Shown here in pieces: positions 35,141 through 45,149 of a stretch of 64,000 bases of DNA. The stretch is from Halichondria panicea (Eukaryota; Porifera; Demospongiae; Suberitida; Halichondriidae), in the NCBI RefSeq assembly GCF_963675165.1, contig NC_087377.1, positions 7,705,122 through 7,769,121 of the forward strand, read 5' to 3'. Each line of letters opens with the position of its first letter. Position 1 is the first letter of the stretch. The position numbers and the translations under genes are program-made. Under the pieces are notes generated by a model. It did no database searches and had not been told where the DNA came from. It saw nothing but the letters and a program-made list of their open reading frames with translations.

Positions 35141-36148
35141 CAGTAATGCATGATGCTGTTTGGGTCGTACTCGGATTGCTCTGTTTCATTAATAGGAGTA
35201 TCAGTTTTACTCCTAAAAAATTGGTCACCAGCTTTTTGACATCCACCAATTCCGTTCCTCATGTTTTCTTTCCCAATGATGAATCGATAATGGTCACCTT
35301 CCTTCTGGCCCAGTATGTCCCAAAAGTTGGAGCGCTGGTGTTCGTGGTCTAATCCTAATACATGGCCGAATTCATGAATAACATTGCTTTTTTTGGCTTT
35401 GTCATCCAGATGGAGCAAGCTGAGGCTCATTGTAGCCCGACGACGATAGTTAGGGTCCAGGGCATCGTTTCCAACTAAAGACCAGCTCACAGTGTCTTTA
35501 GCTGCAAACGATCGACATGCACAAAAAGAATGAGCTGTATGATACGTATAACCTTGCAATACTAACTGCATAATTATATCATGTATACAGGAAGATCTAG
35601 AGGCTGCTGAATATAAAGGGTATAATAATTATTATGCTTCAGATCACCTAACTTTTGAATTGAGAATTCAATTCCCCTGAACCCGGTTGAAGTTAGGGGG
35701 TTTGTGAGAGAGATGATTACACGTATAGTTATTATCTGAAAAGAAGTGCCACGTAATTACTAGTCAAGGCCCCCATCCCTGCAATCACTACAAGGCAATA
35801 GCTAATCTGATAATGCCAGCAAAGATTTTTTTATAACTAACATGAGTCAAACCACACTCGAATGTGCGCATCCTGCTGCTGCTCTTTCATGATGGGGTCC
35901 AGAGAGATAATAGGGTAGAATTTAGAATTTTTATTCCACGGGTCTACCCAATCTAAAATTTGTGCAGGGTTTAACTGAAAACCACGATACGTCCAATTGT
36001 CTTCCGCAAGCACATTAGGATTCATGAAGTGGATCTTAAGTTCTTTGACAGCCCATAACTGGCTCAATCGCATTGACCCGTACAAGGCTTCAGGTGGTGG
36101 CTTGTCTGCTATGAGATGTTGGCTAGTGTGAATTTCCTTTGTACAGAA
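35141..36148 (-). CDS. Secreted zinc metalloprotease (metzincin: astacin/matrixin-like), partial
   Basis: Minus-strand exons are 36148-35842 and 35501-35141, joined in phase 1. The first reads CTKEIHTSQHLIADKPPP, then LYGSMRLSQLWAVKELKIHF and a conserved DAHIRVWFDS. The second has VSWSLVGNDA, the zinc-binding HEFGHVLGLDHEHQR (H-E-x-x-H-x-x-G-x-x-H) and the Met-turn YDPNSIMHY. Together these define a metzincin endopeptidase that cuts extracellular proteins using one zinc ion. All three zinc His and the catalytic Glu are present, so it looks active. The second exon ends at a GTAAGA donor, so the C-terminus lies further on; a MITE (34663-35069) follows. An acceptor at 34632 just past it leads to a short open frame, unproven. 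Confidence 0.8.
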
Positions 36149-37018
36149 CTATAAGTAAAGAAAGTAGATCTATAATTATACATTTAGTAAAAATGCACCA
36201 GCTAAATTCCTTAATTTCTCTACAACTAGATGTATAATACTGAAACTTTGTTCGATAAAAAAAATTCGTTAGCACCATATGCATACTGACTACCGCAGGT
36301 GATGTAATTACAGCATTGATTAACTCAGACTGAACGCAAATTTTTTAGGTCCTAAAAAGCACCAACGGTTGCTGTTATGGCGCTTATAAAAAAGGCATGC
36401 CAAGGCAAGTGGCTTTTACTTTTTGGCCTATATAACTATTATGCGCATGCATCTGATGCATAGCTGTGTTCTATAACTGTCTAGATGCAGCTGTAATATA
36501 CATGCAGATACCAAAAATCAACATTAGATCCACCTGCATATTAAGAGACGGCACTACTAAATTAGCGCACTAGCTTTAATTGTTGGGCGGGTCGCTCCAA
36601 AGTGTAATTATTTTTCGAGCGCTGCAATTATAAGACTCTAATTAAGGCAACCCTCCAAATATGCAACACTTGCGAGCTTAGGCAATTTTATAAACGTAGT
36701 CATAAGAACAGCTGCGTTGACAATTAATTTTAATGTCGTGTCCTAAATAGAGGTAAATCTAGCCACACCCTAGCCTCGATTCTAGCCCATGCACTGGAAA
36801 ACACATTGTTCAAGTGGCCTGAAATCGATAAGTGAAGCTACCTCCAATTAGATGCGAACCTCTAAATATGCGACACCCAGGACTTAACATAATTTTTCAA
36901 CCTCCGAAAGAAGTGATTTCTGGCTTCGTAATTATTAAAAATGTCGCCTTAATTAGATCTAGTATGGTAGGTCTATGGTACTCACTGTTTAAGATTTAAC
37001 TAATTAGCTTAGACTTAC
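36149..37018. other. Presumed intron with repeats
   Basis: AAATATGCAACAC (about 36656) and AAATATGCGACAC (about 36864) segments, plus TAGCCTCGATTCTAG (36771, an element end), are the only structure seen. Confidence 0.35.
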
Positions 37019-37100
37019 AACATTACCAGCACCTTCTGATGATTCTATTACAAAGAATGTCATGAACACTCCTAAAAGTAGTGAGAACTGAGAAGCTGCT
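37019..37100 (-). CDS. Possible signal-peptide exon of the metalloprotease
   Basis: On the minus strand FSLLLGVFMTFFVIESSEGA ends at a GTAAGT donor. It is hydrophobic, then small and polar, like a secretion signal. No ATG is found in frame upstream of the hydrophobic core, so start and membership are uncertain. Confidence 0.35.
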
Positions 37101-37931
37101 TGAAGGAAAGGATATATATTAATATAATAGGGTGAGAGAGATATCATTCACAACTGAGATACTATATAATTATACTGTATATTTTAGATAGTACACATGA
37201 TAGCTCTAATACACTAATTGAGAGGTACCTTGCATACTGCTAAATTCCATACATGAATCCTGAGCTTAGGTTCTAGTCTTTAATATATTTGGGGGGGATC
37301 CCCATTATCACCTGACGTGATTTGGGGTGTTGGGAGGAGGGTCCTAGTGCACTAGTGTTTTTAGGCCCCCCATATCTAGTGTTTAGGCACTTAGGGCCCC
37401 CCTAGAAAAGTCTGCAGTGTCAGGTCAAGAGAGCTGAGCACAACAGCTAGATGGGCGTGGCCCGCGCCCATCTACACAACAGAGCATGCATGGACACAGG
37501 TACGTTGAGTTAAGAAATACTGTAGAATAAATCTTTAGCGGGTCTTGCTACATATGCATGTATAGATCGTATAGAGGGCTATACTGTTAGACACGGTTTT
37601 GGAGGTGGCTGGGATTTAGAAGCACTGATCATGATTTAGTATCCCGAGCATAGCAACTCAGAATTTGTTACTCACAGCTAAACCGCTTCTGACACAATCT
37701 GAACCACCTCCGAAGGTGGGTCGAATAAAACCCGTTTAACAGGAATGCGATCCGGATTCCAACCCTGATTAATTAAAGGCCTCGTGTAAACAGGGCTTTA
37801 TAAGTCCGGCCCATAGTTTACTTCCTCTGAGGCACTTTTCCAATGTATTTCTCACGTATATATTTCCCATGTAGATCTTATCAATAGTGTCTAATTGGGT
37901 ATTTTTATATTTTTTATTTACTTCAGGTCCT
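37101..37931. other. No gene seen; short hairpins
   Basis: TAGATGGGCGTGG / CCCGCGCCCATCTA at about 37449 forms a hairpin. GGGGGGGATCCCC at about 37291 is a G-run. I find no coding frame. Confidence 0.4.
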
Positions 37932-38275
37932 AGTCGAGCGTCGCCGCCCTCCTTGAAGGAGGTCGGGAATCAAGCCTATCCACAGTTTTGTTCTGGCCTG
38001 TTACGCAATAGTATCATGAATATCATTCATTCTATGTGAGTGCTAACCAATAGCGATAAATATCATTTATTAAAGTGGGTGTTGGCCTCGCCTCTCAGTC
38101 AATCCAACGTGTGCAAAATTCACACGTGGTACAGTTGAGTGGGTGTGATCAATCCCCTTGAGTACTGCAATCTGATTGGAGCTGGTGGAATTGTTGGAAT
38201 TCCTAACAACATAACAAAACTGTGGATAGGTCCCGACCTCCTTCCGGGCAACGGTAGAGGGCGGCGGCGCCCGAC
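37932..38275. mobile_element. Intact GTCGAGCGTCGCC-type MITE
   Basis: It runs from AGTCGAGCGTCGCCGCCCTC to GGGCGGCGGCGCCCGACT with TA on both sides. AATCAAGCCTATCCACAGTTTTGTT faces AACAAAACTGTGGATAGGTCC. It is the reference copy for the split one at 24597-25648. Confidence 0.9.
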
Positions 38276-38600
38276 TATTCAGGTCCCTGATTGTACACTT
38301 TTTATTTTGTATCAAGTACAATTTGGATCACTAGTAGGATCTAAGAGTGGTACCCTTACGCATCTGGAAATGTTTCCATCACCTTCTCACTTCCTACTAA
38401 CATTTTAATAAGTATCTCTGTCACAATCACTGGAATTGACCTGATGTTTGAGAGCAGTTTGATAAGTGAGTAAAATGTTGTTTCACCTTGCACTAGAGTC
38501 GTATATATATGCTCTTCAGGTATTAGTGATATTCAAAGACTTCTACCTGAAACTGCTTGTTCTGAGAGCATCAGTGTGTGTGGTCGTATTAATATATTAT

Positions 38601-40949
38601 ATGCTGTGGATTCTGTTTCTCCTGGGGCTCTACTGTACTTTGTTTCCACCACAAGTGCATGAGCCACTAAACTCATACAGCAGCATTATGTTGGCTGTGC
38701 CAAGAAATACGGGTGATAATTTCAGTATCAGTCACACACCTCCTGGAAGATACAGTGTCTTAGCTTTTGACCTGGAGAACAACAGTCTGCCAAGAATGCC
38801 ACTCTCTCTAGCATCTACAAGTGAAATACTGGAAGTGAGGACCTCACGAGGTACGTATATATAATAGTTGTACAATGTGCAATAATTATAATTATGTATT
38901 TGCTTTATGTAGAGTATACTAACTGCATGATGTGCACATGTCTGCATGATATTCAATGCCGAACATCAGATGTTTGTGTGTGTGCGTCTATGACAATGCA
39001 CTTTGGTGCATGCGTGCATCTCTAGGAACTGCTGCTCCCCTGCCCAGTAGTGTAGGAATCACTGCCGTTAAACTACTTTGTGGAGATGTCGAAGTGACTT
39101 GCTCTATACCTGAAACAAGCTGCCTAGTATTGGTGCATTCAATCAACTCTCCAGAACAAGTATTTGTCCGGCTCTTTAACTCCACTGATGTCCGAACTGT
39201 TGTCTTCTCTGTTGATCTCATTGGTCTGTGTATCAGTGCTTACTTGGGCAAAAAATGACTCGATATTTGACAGTCAGTTGTCCTTTGTCACCCAACTGAA
39301 AACACCCACCGGTAAGATGATTGAATGGTTGTGGGTATTAGGATTTGGTGCGCATAATTATAATTATAAGAAAACATTATTTGGCGTCATGTATTGAACC
39401 CAATTTGGTTTATTAGAATTGTTTACTCATTGCTCTTGTTGCAGCCGTTCTTCCTACTACAACCGTTCCCGCTACAACGTCCAATGTACAAACAAACCCA
39501 CCTCCTGAGATTGAGTCACGTCATCCACTTTCAACAGCAGTTATAGCTGGTAAGCACATACTGACTAAAGATATTGATATTCCAATAGTTTGTGAAAAAG
39601 CACTGCATGCGGGTACTGATGCCACGGTTGATCAGGTGCCAAAGCTTTACGGCAATATTAATGAAACTTCAGTACACTAGCAGACTATTAATAAATGCGC
39701 ATACAGTACAATTACACTTGCATGCAAGGAATGATGAAAACGAGTGGGAAATGATTGACCATGATTGTTGCCAAAAGGTGCCGAAAGTTCAAAGTCTAGT
39801 TATTAATGGCCGCAAAACTCATAAAACAGTGCGGGTTTGCAACTCTTGCAGATGCTAACGTTCTAGTGCAGAGCTATAACTACTAAGTAGAATAGCTATA
39901 TTCATAGATTTTGCTACGCACGAGTCTGCAACAAGCCTTCGAAGTAGGCAAACTAGCCATAACTCGAAAGAAGCAGTATTATGTTTGCAAATCCACTAAT
40001 TGCAATCCTAGAAAACGTGACTAGAAACCGAGGGGCCGGCAACAGGACTGGTGTTTCTAGCGTATACAAACGATCAATATTTCCAAGCATATAGATTTCT
40101 GGCTTCAATAATAGATTCCAGTATAGATTTCATGGATGGCTCTATGCTCTATATGTAGGCAAGAGGCCATGCCTTTTACCTGCGGGAGGGTTACTGTCGA
40201 CTATACCAGAGTCTGATCGACTGCTTGTCTTCACACTGCCTCCAATTCAGGCCTCTTTTGATTTGAGGCTATAATTATGAGGAAAGGCCACGCACACACT
40301 ACAGTATACCTCGCTGTGTATGCACATCCAAGGCATAATTACTTAGATACAGGGTATACTGCTAACAATGCACAGTAAAAACACATTCGTTACAGTAATA
40401 TAAAACATGCATGTTAAATAAAATGATTAGATAACATAAATAAAATGCATCTTTTGAGTAGAAATGACATACATTTCTGACACTAAAATATACGATGATT
40501 CATCAAGTGTTTTTGCTGTGTGTACACTTGTAGGGGTATCTATGGTGGTGGTGATTCTGCTATTGTTTGTAGTCACCACTGTTGCAGTTGTTGGAGCTTT
40601 GAGTAAAAGGAGACATCATGAAGGTACTTGGTATATACCTAAACAATTGTGTTCTCCTTGCATTGAACAATATTATTGACATGCAGTTGAGGTTCCAGAG
40701 TCAGATGGAAGAGTGGATTGGTCATCAACATTTGCAGGCATTGAGCAGCCCAACGAAGCTTATGCTTCAGTACTGAAGAATAACATTGCCTATGGGCAAA
40801 TAAAGAAACCACAGGGACAGAGGATCGATGACTCACAAGCCCCGGCAACATTAGAGGGAGAGTATGAGATCATTGAGCCAGTTCATGTGTACGAGGATGT
40901 GTTGCCTCAGGGAAAAGCAAGTCGTGCAAATTATGTTAACATTAACTGA
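38601..40949 (+). CDS. Type I membrane receptor with five cytoplasmic YxxV/I motifs
   Basis: Exons are 38601-38850, 39026-~39200, ~39233-39311, 39445-39549, 40534-40623 and 40687-40949 (stop). The ATG is chosen because MLWILFLLGLYCTLFPPQ is a strong signal peptide. Exon 1 carries HTPPGRYSVLAFDLE (fibronectin/Ig-like feel, not assigned). Exon 2 has three Cys (CGDVEVTCSIPETSC). The exon 2/3 boundary is unsure: an in-frame stop forces a splice somewhere in 39130-39233. Exon 4 is a Pro/Thr stalk. Exon 5 encodes the membrane span (MVVVILLLFVVTTVAVVGAL) then SKRRHH. The tail has YASV, YGQI, YEII, YEDV and YVNI. YASV and YGQI are 6 residues apart (ITAM spacing), IAYGQI fits the ITIM consensus, and YVNI fits a Grb2-type SH2 site. 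Junctions other than the unsure 2/3 boundary are phase 1. Phosphotyrosine signalling is inferred. Confidence 0.75.
39827..40030. repeat. Repeat family C copy inside the receptor's fourth intron
   Basis: TGCAACTCTTGCAGATGCTAAC, TTCTAGTGCAGAGCTA and AAGCAGTATTATGTTTGCAA match the 22.7-kb and 27.8-kb copies. It sits between the stalk and membrane exons. Confidence 0.65.
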
Positions 40950-42265
40950 TTATGTATCCTACCGTAATTATACTTCATTTATTGTCTAGACATTTATACG
41001 TATAATTATGGGACAATCAATTCACTAAAACTCGAAAATTGTACAAAGTTACATAATACGATTACTAGAGCTGTTTAAAAATTGGTTTCCTGTTGTTATC
41101 TGTACCGGTGTATGCGTATAGCTCATCACTCATCTATGGCCTCTGTTTTGCCTCGAGTGTCATACAGTTAACTTATGGGACGAGAGTAGCTGTACTTATA
41201 CCGGCTATCGTTACGTACTTACACTAAATGTATGGTAGATCTAGTAGTCTAACTATGATTTGGGCTTTTCACACTGCTTATATTTTGATGGAGCATTATA
41301 CAATTCACTTTCCTTTGATAAAAGGTATAAAGTCGCGTATTTGTGGGGGTTCCAATTGTATAGTACTCAGTCACCGGTACTGCTTTTATAGAAAGCTATC
41401 CAGTATACCACTGCATGCATTAATGAATCGTATATACAGAGATTATAACTGCAGTGGGGTGTCGTGTACATTTCAATATTGGATGATTAAAATTGTGCAT
41501 GTATCGGGTGGATTCGTGACAATGCATGGAGAGAAAAAATCAGTGTTGAGTTTATTATTATTTTACTTGTTAGAGAGATGCACATGTAACAAAGCAAATT
41601 TTCGCTATAGGTTCCAAGTTGCATGTACAAGTTCACTTGTACCATGTGGACTCCGACGTACTAATGACTACCTCCTCAACTGTTCAGTCGCAGATCCTCT
41701 AGCTGTTTGATATGGCTCGCTCAGTTTCTTCCTCCCCCACCGACAAAATGACAAAATACATATTATACCGTGTCACATGCACTGACTGTGAGGATTAATT
41801 ATTCCTATATCAGTGAGTCTTGTATAATTATGTGTGTTCTTTTGAACCGATACTAAGTTCTCTCATGCATGCAGGCATAAGTATGTTTGACGTTCAACAG
41901 CCTGCATGCTAATCATAGTGACTGCCTGTTTCGTTTGTTGACAGGCCGGTATAACAAAGGAAGTAAAAAGTACACCCTAACGGAGTAACCCTATACATAC
42001 TAATTGTAATTATCTAGAATCAGTCATGATCTTCTGTGTATACAGCAATTGCTGTGTATACAGCAATTGCTGTGTATTATGATGGTTATAACTTATTGTG
42101 AAAATAATAATTATTCATTCATTCCTACGTATAGGGTAAAAACATTCAATCGAGGAAACTAGGTGCTACATTTCAGTGATACACTGAATCATGCATTGAA
42201 AGTATGTAGCTAGCTACATACATGTATAAAAGTTAATGAGCTGATGCTGAAAAGCCTTAATTCCT
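40950..42265. other. No firm gene; one 160-codon open frame
   Basis: The plus-strand open frame 41228-41710 is long for this base composition but has no domain, low-quality composition and no splice context. A Cys-containing piece near its end (ACTSSLVPCGLRRTNDYLLN) follows a CGCTATAG acceptor at about 41610 and might be an exon. GTGTATACAGCAATTGCT is tandemly repeated and palindromic at about 42035-42078. Confidence 0.25.
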
Positions 42266-42268
42266 TTA

Positions 42269-42830
42269 AATTCTTGGGAATCTGTGTTCATAATAGATAC
42301 TATAAATATGTTGTGTTTGTTGATCTGCCCTGAGTGATACAAAGGGAACCATGCATGCACAAAGAATCTGAAATTACACCGTAGGAATTTACTGAACAGA
42401 CTGAACGGACTAAAAATGTTAGTCTGTTCATCAAATTCCTAGTGTGTAATTTGATATTCTTTGTGCATGCATGGTTCTTTTTGTATCACAGAGATTCTCA
42501 GGACAAATCAACAAACACAGCGTAATTCATAATTATTTATAGTATCTATGAACACAGCTTCCCAAGAATTGGTGTCACCTCAGCTTTATGTTATCCCAAC
42601 TCCCTAATGTCCATGCACGTTTGCATGTTTTGCTGATTAATTATAGGCCTGTCAGTTATGCCGATAGCAAATCCTTGGAAATGTGCTGTTTCTGCTGCAT
42701 GTATATCAGTTTCAATCAACTCATCCCCTCCAGCCCCCTCATGACGACAACACCCCCACCAGTCACCCACGAGGCGTTTGTGCCCCTGCTCGTCCGAAGA
42801 GTGGGAGGATAATATCGCCACGTCACTATG
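42269..42830. mobile_element. Dispersed repeat D, copy 2, with inverted arm
   Basis: Arms 42269-42402 and 42420-42572 are reverse complements (AACCATGCATGCACAAAGAAT against ATTCTTTGTGCATGCATGGTT). The right arm continues as the repeat shared with 29736-30095. The open frames on both strands at 42588-42884 are within it. Confidence 0.75.
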
Positions 42831-44061
42831 CTTTGACGAGGGTAGAGTGACAAAATCTTCACCAACAATAAGACAAATCTTCAAATATCAAACTGGTGAT
42901 GTATTAACGTGCATTGCAGTCACTCTTATTGGGAGGAGATACTGACGGACATAGGGGAGCATGGGGAAATACAAGTGGTGTGTGTGCATGGGGACGCATT
43001 ATTAATTGATGAGAATCCCTTAATTCTAGAGTGAACTATTCAACTATACAGTAGTACTGTACTCTGCAACTGCTGCATGTCGATGATTTTATAAGTCATT
43101 TTAGTCGGGATTCTGTATACCCCCTTTCGTAATTCTACCTAAGTTTGAAGAATCATTAGTATGTCTCGAACACATTTTGCTAAAATTGATTTGTCTTTGC
43201 ATGGTACCGTACGCCTATACTGCAGAATTACTATACAATGTAAATTGTATGCATGAGTGCATGCCGGTATATACCATAGAAACTGATTAATAGCTTGACT
43301 GACTATGGGATAACATTACCGGTACATCCATGGCTGCTGATTGTAACCAATGATTGTACAGTCATGCATGGTTATGCCATTCGTAAGTGTTTATATATAA
43401 TTATGGTGTTGGTAGATATTCATGATTGTGCCAGCACAGCATGTGCTCTCATTATACTGATTATGCTCTTCGAAGTTTTCATCAATAACATATAATTTTC
43501 AAGTGATATATAGAAACAGGAATAAAAGCGCTGACGGCCGTGACGGGTTTGAGTATAACGTTAGTCCCACATTCATTTACATGTAATAGGTGGCATAAAG
43601 TTGGCTGCAATAAATAATTGGATGTGGTACAGTAGTATTAAACAACTTTTCATACGGCTGCATGGACGTGGTCTGATTAGTACCCTATTATAAGTCCCAC
43701 CCTGTGGGTATGCATGATGTATGTATGGCACGTATATATATGTATTGACGGGAACAAATTGATATGCATGCGTGTCTGCACTATAGAGGCCACTTTTTAT
43801 GTCACTGGGTTATTTGCATTGCAATTGCATTTAGTTCCTGCCCCTTTGTCTCAGTTTTGTGGGAAATACTCCCAAATTAGTCAAATGTTTACCGAATTAC
43901 CCATTTTTCTTGAGTCCTCATAATTATACTGCATATCCTTATAATTATGTTTTTCCCAAACGCGGCTGCATATAATGTGAGCATTGTGCGTTCCTTATAA
44001 ATTATGAGGAAATGCTCATAACTGGAGTAGTAAAACGGACTAGATCTACTCGATCTGTGTA
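42831..44061. other. No gene seen
   Basis: Several short open frames (43295, 43714) lack domains and splice partners. Confidence 0.4.
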
Positions 44062-44473
44062 TACAGTAGACTCTCGCTATTCCGGCTCTCTGAAGTACGG
44101 CCACCTCGATATACCGGCCATTTGGCTTGGCACGGAATGCTAGCTATAATTATGTTTACTGCACAAAACTCACCCATGAAGTACGGCCACTCGCTATTCC
44201 GTTTACCGGCCAGTGCTGGCTGTCCCAAACAAGGTAATTTTATATACGGCCGGATATGACGTTTTGGGTGTGGTTTAGCAAATAAAATTGGATTACACTT
44301 AAATAGAGAACAGAATGATTCTTTATCCTCGAGACAAGAACCGCAAAGTAGTCATTAGATTCGAGGTAAGGTCGTTTTTAAGCCGCGGCTATTTCCTGAG
44401 CTACAGCACCTCGCTATTCCGGCCAAGGTGCATGTGGTCCCAAGGGTGACCAGATTAACGAGAGTCTACTGTA
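44062..44473. mobile_element. MITE, TACAGTAGACTCTCG family, copy 2
   Basis: It runs from TACAGTAGACTCTCGCTATT to CGAGAGTCTACTGTA, colinear with 34663-35069 except for that copy's internal hairpin. Confidence 0.9.
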
Positions 44474-44749
44474 CATAATTATTCCAAGGAATGCTTAACG
44501 CTCTACGCTTTTACTATAGTGTGTTGCAAAGATTCTGCAAACTCCAGTACACTCTGCATGGAGCAAACATGCATTCTACTAATTTTTTACTACCTTTTGC
44601 GGGAAGAAAACCTAAGAATTCACTCATGTGGCCCTCGGGATTATGTTGCTCCAGTGCAATATAATTTTATGGCATGCATGTTGCACGAGGGCGCCTGACT
44701 GCAATAACTAATATACATGTGGGGATGCGAGAGTCTTGTGATAATTATT

Positions 44750-45075
44750 AGTATCTTGTTATAATTATTGTACACACTGCTGACTTATTTAAGATAAGAG
44801 CGAAATAGTTATGTTTGTGATGAGATCATGAGCCATTGGTATGTGTCAATAACGCTTCATAGATTAATGTAAATTTGAACTGGGCTTCAATGTTTGTACA
44901 CAACAATTATTGTAAAATTCCAGATAGCTACTGGATTTTTGTAACGACGAAACAAACCCTTTAAATGCAGCTGCAAATACTAAGTGTCTGCAGATCCAGC
45001 TTGACCACAAACATAACTATTTCGCTCTTATCTTAAATAAGTCAACAGTGTGTACAATAATTATAACAAGATACT
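44750..45075. repeat. Near-perfect 70-bp inverted repeat just upstream of the Calx-beta gene
   Basis: AGTATCTTGTTATAATTATT... (44750-44819) and its reverse complement (45006-45075) differ at about one base. The spacer is 186 bp. The right arm ends 16 bp before the start codon at 45092, so the element covers the likely promoter or 5' UTR. Confidence 0.9.
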
Positions 45076-45091
45076 CCTTGCTTTGACTGCT

Positions 45092-45149
45092 ATGCTTGCA
45101 AGAGTACTGACTGTGTGTTTGATGGTTGGAATATTAATGAGCAATGAAA
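45092..45149 (+). CDS. Exon 1: signal peptide
   Basis: MLARVLTVCLMVGILMSNE has a short basic start and a hydrophobic core, ending at a GTAAGT donor in phase 1. Confidence 0.75.

Noticed and set aside
41228..41710. 160-codon open frame as a gene
   Set aside because: No domain, no splice context and no compositional support; kept only as a low-confidence note.
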